From Serratia bockelmannii (GTDB taxonomy: Bacteria > Pseudomonadota > Gammaproteobacteria > Enterobacterales > Enterobacteriaceae), in the NCBI RefSeq assembly GCF_008011855.1, contig NZ_VOUX01000033.1:620001-684000 (forward strand): a stretch of DNA of 64,000 bases, in the 5' to 3' direction. Positions 27,161-36,352 of this stretch are shown here, in pieces. The first letter of the stretch is position 1. Each line of letters starts with the position of its first letter. The notes under the pieces are model-generated. The model saw only the letters and a program-made list of their open reading frames with translations, searched no databases and was not told the DNA's origin. The position numbers and the translations under genes were made by a program.

Positions 27161-28136
27161 GCGGGCGCCCTCCGGCGTTGAGGAAACAGGCGGACTGGCG
27201 CTGCGGCGTGCCGTACAGCGGCGGAATGCCATCGCGGCAGCGAGCGGAAGCCTGCGCACAGCGCTCGGCAAACGCACAGTGATCAGGCAAGCGCGCCAGA
27301 TCCGGCACCTGGCCGGGAATGGAATACAGACGGCGGAGCCGCTGCCCCGGCACCGGCCGCGAGGCGATCAGCCCCTGAGTATAAGGGTGCCGCGGTTCGG
27401 CGAGCACTTCCCGCGTCGTGCCCTGCTCGACGACGCGCCCGGCGTACATCACCGCCAGCCGATCCGCCATCTGAGCGAGCACCCCAAGATCGTGGGTGAT
27501 CAAGATCATCGCCATGTTGTGTCGCCGGTTCTGCTCACGCAGCAACGCCAGGATCTGCGCTTGCACCGTAACGTCGAGCGCCGTGGTCGGTTCGTCGGCA
27601 ATCAGCAGCGCCGGACGGCACCCGATCGCCATAGCGATCATCACGCGCTGCAGCATGCCGCCGGAAAGCTGATGCGGATAGCAGCGCATCAGTGCCTCGG
27701 CGCGCGCCAACCCCACTTCAGTCAAGAGTTGAATCGCCTGACGCCAGGCCGCTTTCGGCGACAGGGTCAGGTGGCGAATCAGCGGCTCCACCAGCTGTTC
27801 GCCGAGGGTCAACACCGGATTGAGCGCGCTCATCGGTTCCTGAAAGATCATCGCCAGTCGGTTGCCGCGCAGATCGGCCATCTTGGAGGCCCGCAGCGAC
27901 AGCAGGTTTTGCCCTTCAAAGCGAATTTCACCGCCGTCTACCTGCGCCAGCGGCTGCGGCAACAGCCCCATCAGCGCCATGGCGGTCACGCTTTTGCCGC
28001 AGCCCGACTCACCGACGATCCCCAGCGTTTGCCCGGCCTGCAGCTCAAGGCTGACCTGCTGCACCGCCCGCACCGGCCCTTGTTCCCCCTGAAACGACAC
28101 CGACAGTCGCTCGAACGCCACCAGCGGTTGGCTCAT
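27150..28136 (-). CDS. Peptide/nickel-class ABC transporter ATPase (DppD/OppD-like)
   Basis: First ATPase of the importer, 328 residues. Walker A is GIVGESGCGKSVTA, the Q-loop is MIFQEPMSALNPVLTLG, the signature is LSGGMLQRVMIAMA, and Walker B is LLIADEPTTALDV. The C-terminal region holds a Cys-containing CAFAERCAQASARC segment typical of the DppD/OppD extension, which in some members binds an iron-sulfur cluster. Starts at 28136, overlapping the permease stop by four bases, so translation is coupled. Confidence 0.93.
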   Translation of the reverse strand: MSQPLVAFERLSVSFQGEQGPVRAVQQVSLELQAGQTLGIVGESGCGKSVTAMALMGLLPQPLAQVDGGEIRFEGQNLLSLRASKMADLRGNRLAMIFQEPMSALNPVLTLGEQLVEPLIRHLTLSPKAAWRQAIQLLTEVGLARAEALMRCYPHQLSGGMLQRVMIAMAIGCRPALLIADEPTTALDVTVQAQILALLREQNRRHNMAMILITHDLGVLAQMADRLAVMYAGRVVEQGTTREVLAEPRHPYTQGLIASRPVPGQRLRRLYSIPGQVPDLARLPDHCAFAERCAQASARCRDGIPPLYGTPQRQSACFLNAGGRPHVD

Positions 28137-29083
28137 CGTGTTACCCCGTTCATTTTCGGATCGAGCGCGTCCCGCAGGCCGTCGCCCAAAATATTGATCG
28201 CCACCACGGTGACGAAGATCGCCAGCCCGGGCGGCATCCACAGCCAGGGGCGGCGCTGAAAGTCGATCAGGCTATTGGCGGCGTCCATCATGTTGCCCCA
28301 CGACGGCGTCGGCGGCACCACGCCCAGCCCAAGGTAGCTCAACGCCGACTCGCTGAGGATGGCGTTGGCCACCGCCATGGTGGCGACCACCACCAAAATC
28401 GGCACGGTATTGGGCAACAGATGGCCGAAGAGGCGCCGCCGGGTGGAGAGCCCCAGCACTTCGGTGGCCAACATGAAATCCCGCTCGCGCAGCGACAGGA
28501 TCTGGCCGCGCACCAGCCGCGCCAGCGACGGCCAGCCCAGCAGGCTCAGCATGATCATCACCATGTAGATGCGGTAGTCCGGCGACACGTCGAGTTCGGT
28601 CAGCATCGCGCCCATGATGATCAACAGCGGCAGGCCGGGAATGGTCATCAGCAGATCGGCGAAGCGCATGATCAGCCTGTCCGCCACGCCCCCCAGATAA
28701 CCGGCGAGCGCCCCCAGCACGTAGCCCAGCGTTACCGACAGCAGCATCGACACCAGGCCGATGGTCAGCGATATCCGCCCCGCCAGCAGCAGCCGGGTGC
28801 AGATATCGCGGCCGAGAAAGTCGGTGCCCAGCCAGTGCGCGCCGCTCGGCGCCTGGTTGATATTCAGCACGTCGCCGGCATCGTCGTGCCACGGCGACAG
28901 CGACGGCCCAATCAGGCACAGCAGCGCCAACAGCACCAGCAACGCCAGCGAAATCATCGCCGGTCGGTGGCGGCGCAAACGTCGCCAGGCCTGAGCGGCG
29001 GGCGGTGGCGACAGTTGCGCCAGCGCAGGCAGTTGCGCCTGGCGCCAGCGGCGACGGCGGCCGAAAAACAGCGTAACCAACAT
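28133..29083 (-). CDS. Peptide/nickel-class ABC permease (DppC/OppC-like)
   Basis: 316-residue inner-membrane permease with a long basic N-terminal extension (RRRRWRQ ... RRLRRHR), a first helix at about 42-65, an extracytoplasmic loop containing GAHWLGTDFLGRDICTRLL, and five further helices. The EAA loop appears around ATEVLGLSTRRRLFGHLLPN. It pairs with the DppB-like permease whose stop is four bases upstream. Substrate class (peptide, nickel or other) cannot be inferred from the permease. Confidence 0.92.
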   Translation of the reverse strand: MLVTLFFGRRRRWRQAQLPALAQLSPPPAAQAWRRLRRHRPAMISLALLVLLALLCLIGPSLSPWHDDAGDVLNINQAPSGAHWLGTDFLGRDICTRLLLAGRISLTIGLVSMLLSVTLGYVLGALAGYLGGVADRLIMRFADLLMTIPGLPLLIIMGAMLTELDVSPDYRIYMVMIMLSLLGWPSLARLVRGQILSLRERDFMLATEVLGLSTRRRLFGHLLPNTVPILVVVATMAVANAILSESALSYLGLGVVPPTPSWGNMMDAANSLIDFQRRPWLWMPPGLAIFVTVVAINILGDGLRDALDPKMNGVTR

Positions 29084-29087
29084 CGTG

Positions 29088-30044
29088 TTACCTCAAGCGA
29101 ATGCGCGGGTCGGCGTAGGCGTACAGAATATCCGCCAGCAGATTGCCGAGAATGGTCAAGGCGGCCAGAAACAGCGTGAACCCCATCAATACCGGGTAAT
29201 CACGCGCCGCCAACGAATCGATATGGATATGTCCGGCGCCCGGCCAGTTGAAGATTTTTTCGGTGATCAGCGCGCCGGAGAACAATCCCGGCAGCTCGAA
29301 CCCCAGCAGGGTGATGATCGGCAACAGCGCATTGCGCAGCGCGTGTTTGAGGATCACCGTTTTCTCCCTGAGCCCCTTGGCGCGCGCGGTGCGGATATAG
29401 TCCATGCGGATCACCTCCAGCATGCTGGCGCGAAAATAGCGCGTCAGGCTGCCGGCCTGCAGCATCACCAGCGCCAGCACCGGCAACAGCAGGTGCGCCG
29501 CCACCTCCAGCGCCCAGGCCAGTCCGCTCGCTTCGCTGCCGGTACGCAACATGCCGCCCGCCGGTAGCCAGTGCAGGTCGACGGCGAACCATTTGATCAG
29601 CAGCAGACACAGGAAGAACGTCGGAAACGACATAGCGGCGAACACCGCCACGGTGATCAGATGATCGAACAGCGAATAGGGTTTCATCGCCGAGATCACC
29701 CCCACCGCCAACGCGATGCCCCAATACAGCACCATCGCCACCGCCGCCAGCAGGAACGAGTTCCAGATGTATTGATTCAGCAACGTGCTGACCGGGATCT
29801 GATACTGCAGCGAAAAACCGAGATCGCCCTGCAGCAAGCGGCCGAGCCAGTGCAGGTAGCGGCTGAACAACGGCTGATCCAACCCATACAGCGCCCGCAG
29901 CTCGGCGGCGCGTTGCGCGGTCAAATTGATGTTGCCGTCGATAAAATCGCCGGGCGCCAGGGCGAAAATGCAAAAAATCAGCAAGGAAGCCAACAACAGC
30001 ATCGGGATAGTCTGCAACAGACGGCGCAAGATAAAGTTTCTCAT
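29088..30044 (-). CDS. Peptide/nickel-class ABC permease (DppB/OppB-like)
   Basis: About 318-residue inner-membrane permease starting MRNFILRRLLQTIPMLLLAS, the usual N-terminus for this family, then RALYGLDQPLFSRYLHWLGR and GDLGFSL in the first periplasmic loop. Further helices follow, and the EAA-type loop is at YIRTARAKGLREKTVILKHA. An in-frame ATG 12 bases upstream (30056) is an alternative start; neither has a strong ribosome-binding site. It follows the binding-protein gene by 48 bases. Confidence 0.92.
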   Translation of the reverse strand: MRNFILRRLLQTIPMLLLASLLIFCIFALAPGDFIDGNINLTAQRAAELRALYGLDQPLFSRYLHWLGRLLQGDLGFSLQYQIPVSTLLNQYIWNSFLLAAVAMVLYWGIALAVGVISAMKPYSLFDHLITVAVFAAMSFPTFFLCLLLIKWFAVDLHWLPAGGMLRTGSEASGLAWALEVAAHLLLPVLALVMLQAGSLTRYFRASMLEVIRMDYIRTARAKGLREKTVILKHALRNALLPIITLLGFELPGLFSGALITEKIFNWPGAGHIHIDSLAARDYPVLMGFTLFLAALTILGNLLADILYAYADPRIRLR

Positions 30045-30092
30045 CGCGGGTTCCATCGCCGCCGCACGGAATGGCGCGGCGGCGTCAGGGCG

Positions 30093-31781
30093 TTACGGCG
30101 CCGGTTTGACGTTCGGCAGGCTGCCGACCAATCCGTTGTAGATATCCGGTTTAAAGCCGGTGACGCGCGCGCTGCTGGCGCTCAAAATCTCGCGGTTGCC
30201 GAGCAGGATCACCGGCGGATCGTCCGACAGCGCCTGATACAGCTGGTGGTACAGCGGCTTGCGCTGGGCGATATCCAGCGTGGCGTTGGCCCTGGCGATC
30301 AGCGCATCCACCTGCGGGTTGTGGTAGCCGGTCTCGCTCTCGCGGCTGATGAAATCGCGCACGCCGTCGTGCGGATCGTTCAGCGTGCTGGTACTGAGGG
30401 ACGCCAGGTCGTAATTGCCCGCCTTGCGCTGCGCCAGCAGCGCGTTGAAATCCAATACCTGCGGTTTCAGCACCACGCCGAGCCGGCGGTAGTTATCCTT
30501 GGCGATCGGCACCAGCGCGTCGTTGATCAGCTTTTTGGTCACCAGCAGCGTCAGCTCCAGCTTTTTACCGTCTTTCTGCCGGATACCGTCAGCGCCCACT
30601 TGCCAGCCAGCCTCGTCCAACAGCTTTTTGGCCTTATCGAGATCGTAAGCGTAAGGATTGATGCCGTTGGCGTCGTAAGCCCAGGAGATCGGCGAAATCG
30701 GCTGGTTGGCGACCTTGCCATACCCTTGGTACACCACGGCGATCAGTTTTTGCCGATCCAGGCCGTAAATCAGCGCCTGACGCACCCGCTTGTCCTGCAG
30801 GGCCGGGCGTCTGAGGTTGAAATCAACGCGGCTGTAATCGCTTGAGCTGTAAAGGTTGATATTGGCGAAGCCGAGCAGCTTGAGCTGTTCGATATCGTCC
30901 GGCTTGGCGGTAAAGGCGTCGTAGTCGGTCTCACCGGTCTGGAACAGCTGGAAGTTGGTGGCCGGGTTGGTGACGCGGTAGATAAAGCGCGCCATCGGCG
31001 GCGGGCCGAGGTAAAAGTTCGGGTTGGCGTGGAAGCGGATCTCCTGCCCCGGCACGTACTTGTCGTAAATATAGGGGCCGTTGCCGAGCGGCTTGCCGTT
31101 CAAGGCGCGCACGCTGTCGAGCTTGCCGCGCTGATAGTCTTTGCCGTAGTAAGCCCGCGACAATACCGGCCCGCCAATCAGTTGCAACGTGGTCGCGCCC
31201 GGCTGGGTGGTGACGATCTGAATGGTGCGATCGTCGATCACCTTCAGCCCGCTGATGCCGGCGGCGGTACCGTTTTTATACTCGGCGCCGCCCTGGATGT
31301 GCGCCGGCGTGATATCGGTGTCGCCGTCATAGGCCGGATCGTGCAGCAGCGTCAGGGTAAAGGCGATATCGTCGGCTTTCAGCGGCGAGCCGTCGCTGTA
31401 GACCAGATTCGGCCGCAGCTTGATGGTATAGGTCAGATTATCGGGGCTGACCTGCCAGGACTCCGCCAATCGCCCTTCTGGCTTGCCCTGGCTGTCCAGG
31501 CCGATCAGGCGGCTGAAGATCACGTCGGTTACGTTCTCGTCCCAGCCGTTGGTGAACAGATACGGGTTGAAAATCCCCTGCGGTTCCGAGATGCCCGCCA
31601 CCACGGTGTCTTTGCGCAGCTTGGCGGCGACCGGCACCCGGCTGACGTCGCTGGCCGGCGTGATGCCTTCGGCCAGCGTTTCCGCCTGAACGACGCCGCT
31701 CAATCCCAGCGCGCAGATCAACGCCAGCGGCGTCAACCTATAACGCAACAGTTTGTTTAGCTTGTTTTTTATTCTACTCAC
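30093..31781 (-). CDS. Family 5 extracellular solute-binding protein
   Basis: Periplasmic receptor of the importer, about 562 residues. After a basic start (MSRIKNKLNKLLRYR) a signal peptide LTPLALICALGLSGVVQA ends at an AxA-like site. Motifs of the DppA/OppA family include AESWQVSPDNLTYTIKLRPN, SDGSPLKADDIAFTL, NGPYIYDKYVPGQEI and VRQALIYGLDRQKL. I start it at a GTG (31781) because GAGGGG stands six bases upstream. An ATG at 31820 would put a charged stretch before the signal. Ligand unknown; this class carries peptides, nickel, opines or haem. Confidence 0.9.
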   Translation of the reverse strand: MSRIKNKLNKLLRYRLTPLALICALGLSGVVQAETLAEGITPASDVSRVPVAAKLRKDTVVAGISEPQGIFNPYLFTNGWDENVTDVIFSRLIGLDSQGKPEGRLAESWQVSPDNLTYTIKLRPNLVYSDGSPLKADDIAFTLTLLHDPAYDGDTDITPAHIQGGAEYKNGTAAGISGLKVIDDRTIQIVTTQPGATTLQLIGGPVLSRAYYGKDYQRGKLDSVRALNGKPLGNGPYIYDKYVPGQEIRFHANPNFYLGPPPMARFIYRVTNPATNFQLFQTGETDYDAFTAKPDDIEQLKLLGFANINLYSSSDYSRVDFNLRRPALQDKRVRQALIYGLDRQKLIAVVYQGYGKVANQPISPISWAYDANGINPYAYDLDKAKKLLDEAGWQVGADGIRQKDGKKLELTLLVTKKLINDALVPIAKDNYRRLGVVLKPQVLDFNALLAQRKAGNYDLASLSTSTLNDPHDGVRDFISRESETGYHNPQVDALIARANATLDIAQRKPLYHQLYQALSDDPPVILLGNREILSASSARVTGFKPDIYNGLVGSLPNVKPAP

Positions 31782-31935
31782 CCACTGCCCCTCGTCTACC
31801 CGTTGATAAAAATGTGACAAAATTTATCGCAGAGTAATGGGCGGCTGGAGGGCTGTCTAACAACGAAACCGGCATTCCATTGCCGAAAAAAGCATTATGA
31901 ATTTTTCTGGGGCAAAGCCCGCTGCAAATCGCGGT

Positions 31936-33360
31936 TCAACCGGTCGCAGCCAGCCCCCGGATAAGTTTGGCTAAGGTTTTGATCGCCTCTTCAAACCGAT
32001 CGTTCCATTCAAAAGAGGCGTTGAGGCGGAAGCAGTGGTTGAAATGGTCGCCGGTGGTGAACATGCGCCCCGGCGCGATGCTGATGCCCCGGGAAAGGGC
32101 CCGCCGGTACAGTTCCATCGACGACAGCGCCGGATCCAGCTCCAGCCACAGGAAATACCCGCCGTCGGGCTGGCTGACCTTCACCGTCGGCGGGAAATGG
32201 TGGGCGATCGCCTGACGCATCGCGCTTTGGCGTTGAGCCAGCAGGCGCCGCAGCCGCCGCAGATGGGTATCGTAGCCGCCGTGCAGCAGATAATCCGCCA
32301 GCGCCATCTGGGTCGGCACGCTGGTGGAAACGGTGCTCATCAGCTGTAAACGCTGGATCTGCTGCGCATAACGCCCCGCCGCCACCCAGCCGACGCGAAA
32401 GCCCGGCGCCAGGCATTTGGAAAACGACGAGCAGTGCAAGATCTGGCCGCCGCTGTCGAGCGCCTTGGCCGGCAGCGGCCGTTCGGCGCTGAAGTACAGC
32501 TCACCGTAGACATCGTCTTCGATCAGCGAAATCTGCCGTTCGCGCAGCAGCTCCACCAGGCGCTGCTTGTTGGCCTCCGGCAGGGTGGCGCCCTGCGGAT
32601 TTTGGAAGTGGGTCATTAGCCAGCAGGCCTTGATCGGATACTGTTCCACCGCCTGCTGCAACGCGTCCAGATCGATACCGTCCTGCGGATGCGTGGCGAT
32701 CGCCACCGCCTTTAACCGCAGCCGTTCCAGCGCCTGCAGCGCGCCGTAAAACGCCGGCGATTCGATCGCCACATAGTCGCCCGGCTGGGTCACCGCCTGC
32801 AGGCTGAGGCTGAGCGACTCCATCGCCCCGGCGGTGATGACGATTTCGTCCGGCGCAACCTGCATGCCGCTCAGCGCATAGCGTTGGGCGATGTGCCGCC
32901 GCAGCGCGTCATTGCCCGGCGGCAGGTTGGCCAGCGAACTGTGCGGCGTGAACTTGCGCGCTACGCTGCTCAGCGCCCGCGCCAGCTTCGGCTGGGCGAA
33001 CAGCGTGGCGTCGGGAAAGGCCGAACCGAAAGGCACGATATCCGGATCCTTGCAGGCCTGCAGCACGTCGAAAATAAAGGCGTTGATGTCCACCTGCTCG
33101 CTCAGCAACAGCTTCTCGCCGCGCGAAGGCTGGGGCAGCGGCTGCGGACGCGCCGCCACGTAGTAGCCCGACTGCGGCCGGGCGACGATCCACCCCTGGC
33201 TCTCCAGCAGTTGGTAAGACTGCACCACCGTCATCAGGCTCAATCCGGCGCGTTTGCCGCTCTCGCGCAGCGAAGGCAGCTTGTCGCCCGCCCGCCACAC
33301 CCGGTTCTGGATCTGTTCTCTAATCTGCTGCGCAAGCTGCTCGTATCGGGTCATAACCAT
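31936..33360 (-). CDS. ydcR: MocR/PdxR-type transcriptional regulator (YdcR-like)
   Basis: 474-residue fusion of an N-terminal GntR winged-helix (residues about 4-75, with LPSLRESGKRAGLSLMTVVQ and GWIVARPQSGYYV) and a class I aminotransferase-like PLP domain. The Schiff-base Lys lies in HCSSFSKCLAPGFRVGW. Sequence follows E. coli YdcR closely in both parts (LPPGN..LR..IA.RYAL, ITAGA.E.L.LSLQAVT). Such regulators sense PLP or amino-compound ligands. The start may be either of two nearby Met codons. It is divergent from cioAB, 138 bp apart, which makes regulation of cioAB or of itself plausible. Confidence 0.85.
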   Translation of the reverse strand: MVMTRYEQLAQQIREQIQNRVWRAGDKLPSLRESGKRAGLSLMTVVQSYQLLESQGWIVARPQSGYYVAARPQPLPQPSRGEKLLLSEQVDINAFIFDVLQACKDPDIVPFGSAFPDATLFAQPKLARALSSVARKFTPHSSLANLPPGNDALRRHIAQRYALSGMQVAPDEIVITAGAMESLSLSLQAVTQPGDYVAIESPAFYGALQALERLRLKAVAIATHPQDGIDLDALQQAVEQYPIKACWLMTHFQNPQGATLPEANKQRLVELLRERQISLIEDDVYGELYFSAERPLPAKALDSGGQILHCSSFSKCLAPGFRVGWVAAGRYAQQIQRLQLMSTVSTSVPTQMALADYLLHGGYDTHLRRLRRLLAQRQSAMRQAIAHHFPPTVKVSQPDGGYFLWLELDPALSSMELYRRALSRGISIAPGRMFTTGDHFNHCFRLNASFEWNDRFEEAIKTLAKLIRGLAATG

Positions 33361-33389
33361 TAACTGTTATATGAAAAAGTAAAATAACT

Positions 33390-33407
33390 GTCACTATTAT
33401 AGTCACT
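33390..33407. promoter_or_regulatory. Direct repeat GTCACT-N6-GTCACT in the ydcR-cioA intergenic region
   Basis: Two GTCACT copies one and a bit helical turns apart (12-bp period), with a related TGACAG near 33450. MocR regulators often bind direct repeats, so this is a candidate operator. Confidence 0.4.
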
Positions 33408-33498
33408 GTACTCCGTGCTTAACTTAACGCCAAGTATTTCACATAAAAATGACAGCTATACTCAAGAGGTTAATTTATGTTCAACCCTAGGAGGCGCC

Positions 33499-34899
33499 AT
33501 GCTGGGTCTTGATGCACTGGAACTCGCCAGAATACAGTTCGCCTTCACCGTGTCTTTCCATATCATCTTCCCCGCCATCACCATCGGTTTAGCCAGCTAT
33601 CTGGCGGTGCTGGAAGGGTTATGGTTGAAAACGCACAATGAAGCCTACCGCGAGCTTTACCATTTCTGGTCAAAGATTTTCGCCGTTAACTTCGGCATGG
33701 GCGTGGTCTCCGGGCTGGTGATGGCCTATCAGTTCGGCACCAACTGGAGCTTCTTCTCCGAGTTCGCCGGCAGCATTACCGGGCCGCTGCTGACCTATGA
33801 AGTGCTGACCGCCTTCTTCCTCGAAGCCGGTTTCCTCGGCGTGATGCTGTTCGGCTGGAACCGCGTCGGCCCGGGGCTGCACTTCTTCGCTACCTGCATG
33901 GTGGCACTCGGCACGTTGATCTCCACCTTCTGGATCCTGGCCTCCAACAGCTGGATGCAGACGCCGCAGGGGCATGAAATCATCAACGGCCAGGTGGTGC
34001 CGGTCGACTGGCTGAAGGTGATCTTCAACCCATCCTTCCCGTACCGCCTGCTGCACATGTCCACCGCCGCCTTCCTCTCCTCGGCGTTCTTCGTCGGCGC
34101 CTCCGCCGCCTGGCACCTGCTGCGTGGCCGCGATACCCCGGCGATGCGCAAAATGCTGTCGATGGCGATGTGGATGGCGCTGATCGTCGCGCCGGTGCAG
34201 GCGATGATCGGCGATGCGCACGGCCTGAATACGCTGAAACACCAGCCCGCGAAGATCGCCGCCATCGAAGGCCACTGGGAGAACCCGCCGGGCGAAGCCA
34301 CGCCGCTGATCCTGGTCGGTTGGCCGGACATGCAGCGCGAAGAAACCCGCTTCAAGCTGGAGGTGCCGTACCTCGGCAGCCTGATCCTGACGCACAGCCT
34401 GACCGAACAGGTGCCGGCGCTAAAATCCTTCCCGCCGGAAGATCGCCCCAACTCCACCGTGGTGTTCTGGTCGTTCCGCATCATGGTCGGGCTGGGCATG
34501 CTGATGATTCTGGCCGGGGTGTGGAGCCTGTGGCTGCGCTGGCGCGGCGGGCTGTATCAGTCGCGTCCGTTCCTGTACTTCATTTTGTGGATGGGCCCTT
34601 CCGGGCTGCTGGCGCTGCTGGCGGGCTGGTTCACCACCGAGATCGGCCGCCAACCGTGGGTGGTGTACGGCCTGCTGCGCACCAAGGATGCGGTCTCCGC
34701 GCACGGCGACCTGCACATGAGCATCAGCCTGCTGGCGTTCATCATCGTCTACTGTTCGGTGTTCGGCGTGGGGTATTCCTACATGATGCGCCTGATCCGC
34801 AAAGGGCCGCAGCCGCATGAACACCAAGAAGACAATACCGAGGGCCGGCCGGCGCGTCCGCTGTCCGCGGTCAACGACACTCTGGACGACAGGAGCTGA
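33499..34899 (+). CDS. cioA: Cytochrome bd-type quinol oxidase subunit I (CioA)
   Basis: 466-residue inner-membrane subunit that oxidises ubiquinol and carries haems b558, b595 and d. His21 (FTVSFHIIFPAIT) and a His in FPYRLLHMSTAAF fit as haem ligands, and GRQPWVVYGLLRT marks the short Q-loop region. Its length and short Q-loop place it with the cyanide-insensitive CioA group rather than long-loop CydA. The start at 33499 is fixed by TAGGAGGCGCC; upstream in-frame Met codons have no such site. It overlaps functionally with cioB two bases downstream. Roles include microaerobic respiration and resistance to nitric oxide or cyanide. Confidence 0.93.
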   Translation: MLGLDALELARIQFAFTVSFHIIFPAITIGLASYLAVLEGLWLKTHNEAYRELYHFWSKIFAVNFGMGVVSGLVMAYQFGTNWSFFSEFAGSITGPLLTYEVLTAFFLEAGFLGVMLFGWNRVGPGLHFFATCMVALGTLISTFWILASNSWMQTPQGHEIINGQVVPVDWLKVIFNPSFPYRLLHMSTAAFLSSAFFVGASAAWHLLRGRDTPAMRKMLSMAMWMALIVAPVQAMIGDAHGLNTLKHQPAKIAAIEGHWENPPGEATPLILVGWPDMQREETRFKLEVPYLGSLILTHSLTEQVPALKSFPPEDRPNSTVVFWSFRIMVGLGMLMILAGVWSLWLRWRGGLYQSRPFLYFILWMGPSGLLALLAGWFTTEIGRQPWVVYGLLRTKDAVSAHGDLHMSISLLAFIIVYCSVFGVGYSYMMRLIRKGPQPHEHQEDNTEGRPARPLSAVNDTLDDRS

Positions 34900-34901
34900 A
34901 C

Positions 34902-35909
34902 ATGGGTATCGATCTTCCGCTGATTTGGTTTGTCATCATCGTGTTCAGCACCATGATGTACGTGGTGATGGACGGTTTCGACCTGGGCATCGGCATCCTG
35001 TTTCCGTGGGTGAAAGAGAGCGGCGACCGCGATCTGATGATGAACACCGTCGCCCCGGTGTGGGACGGCAATGAGACCTGGCTGGTGCTGGGCGGCGCCG
35101 CACTGTTCGGCGCCTTCCCGCTGGCCTATTCGGTCATCCTCGACGCGCTGGCGATCCCGCTGACGCTGATGCTGATCGGGCTGATTTTCCGCGGCGTGGC
35201 CTTCGAGTTTCGCTTCAAGGCGACGCCGGAGAAGCGCCATATCTGGGACAAGGCGTTTATTTGGGGCTCACTGTTCGCCACCTTCAGCCAGGGTGTGGTG
35301 GTGGGCGCCGTGATCAACGGCTTCCCGGTAGAAGGCCGCACCTACGCCGGCGGCGCGCTGGACTGGCTAACGCCGTTCGCGCTGTTCTGCGGGCTGGGGC
35401 TGGTGGTGACCTATGCCCTGCTCGGCTGTACCTGGCTGGTGATGAAAACCGCCGGTGAACTGCAGGCACGCATGTATCACCTGGCGACGCCGCTGCTGGC
35501 CATCCTGTTGCTGGTGCTGGCTGCGGTCAGTGTCTGGACGCCGATCGCCCATCCGGAAATCGCCGCCCGCTGGTTTACGCTGCCTAACCTGTTCTGGCTG
35601 CTGCCGGTACCGCTGCTGGTGCTGCTCAGCGCCTGGGGAATTCAACGCGGAGTGAAACGCGGCGCGCACTACTCGCCGTTTATGCTGACGCTGCTGCTGG
35701 TGTTCCTCGGCCTGAGCGGGCTTGGCATCAGCATCTGGCCGCACCTGATCCCGCCGGCCATCAGCCTGTGGGACGCCGCAGCACCACCGCAGAGCCTCGG
35801 CTTTATGCTGGTGGGCGCGCTGTTCATCATCCCAATCATTCTGGTCTACACCTTCTGGAGCTACTACGTGTTCCGCGGCAAGATCAGCCATGAACACGGC
35901 TATCATTGA
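34902..35909 (+). CDS. cioB: Cytochrome bd-type quinol oxidase subunit II (CioB)
   Basis: 335-residue inner-membrane partner of CioA with about eight helices. It has the family N-terminus (LIWFVIIVFSTMMYVVMDGFDLG) and VWDGNETWLVLGGAALFGAFP, RGVAFEFRFKA and WSYYVFRGKI. ACAGGAGCTGAAC precedes the ATG, two bases after the cioA stop. The next gene is a 50-codon subunit. The gene is complete. Confidence 0.93.
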   Translation: MGIDLPLIWFVIIVFSTMMYVVMDGFDLGIGILFPWVKESGDRDLMMNTVAPVWDGNETWLVLGGAALFGAFPLAYSVILDALAIPLTLMLIGLIFRGVAFEFRFKATPEKRHIWDKAFIWGSLFATFSQGVVVGAVINGFPVEGRTYAGGALDWLTPFALFCGLGLVVTYALLGCTWLVMKTAGELQARMYHLATPLLAILLLVLAAVSVWTPIAHPEIAARWFTLPNLFWLLPVPLLVLLSAWGIQRGVKRGAHYSPFMLTLLLVFLGLSGLGISIWPHLIPPAISLWDAAAPPQSLGFMLVGALFIIPIILVYTFWSYYVFRGKISHEHGYH

Positions 35910-35923
35910 GAAGGGAGGACGCT

Positions 35924-36076
35924 ATGCAAGATAAAACGGCAACCGCCGCTCCGGCGCCCTGGTGGAAACGCATCGGTTGGCTGGTGATCATCTGGAGCGC
36001 CAGCGTGCTGGGGTTATTCGTGGTTGCCTCACTGTTCCGCCTGCTGATGACCGCGGCGGGCATGAAGTCGCATTGA
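35924..36076 (+). CDS. DUF2474 small subunit of the Cio oxidase
   Basis: 50-residue single-helix protein: MQDKTATAAPAPWWKRIGWL, then a helix (VIIWSASVLGLFVVASLFRLLM) and MTAAGMKSH. The WWKRIGWLV.IW..SV motif and its place right after cioB identify the DUF2474 family, thought to be the counterpart of CydX in bd oxidase assembly. GGGAGGACGCT gives a strong ribosome-binding site. The stop lies 10 bases before the convergent gene at 36086, so this closes the cioAB operon. Confidence 0.85.
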   Translation: MQDKTATAAPAPWWKRIGWLVIIWSASVLGLFVVASLFRLLMTAAGMKSH

Positions 36077-36085
36077 CGCGGCGCC

Positions 36086-36352
36086 TTATCTGGACGCGCT
36101 GTTGGGAAAGTAAAAAGAGACCACCAGCGTGACCAGCGGCAAGGCGCCGATCTTCACCAGCTCAAACACCTGATTCAGCGCTTCGTTTTTCTCCCAATAC
36201 GCGTGGGCGGCGAATACGCCCACGCTGACGGCGAATATCCCGCACAGCACCTGGCGTGCCAGGCGCAGCCGCTCCATTTCGTCGAAGACCAAGACCTGCT
36301 CCAGATAAACCTGGCTGGCCTCATCGCGCAGATTACGGCTTTCGATGTTCAT
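36086..36352 (-). CDS. 88-aa predicted membrane protein paired with an RHH protein
   Basis: Unrecognised protein with a charged N-terminal helix (SRNLRDEASQVYLEQVLVFDEMERLRLARQ) and two hydrophobic segments: LCGIFAVSVGVFAAHAYW and ALPLVTLVVSFYF. Its ATG overlaps the stop of the RHH gene (ATGA), so the two are co-translated. The pairing of a small DNA-binding protein with a small membrane protein recalls toxin-antitoxin or other two-gene modules. Nothing in the sequence proves toxicity. Confidence 0.6.
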   Translation of the reverse strand: MNIESRNLRDEASQVYLEQVLVFDEMERLRLARQVLCGIFAVSVGVFAAHAYWEKNEALNQVFELVKIGALPLVTLVVSFYFPNSASR

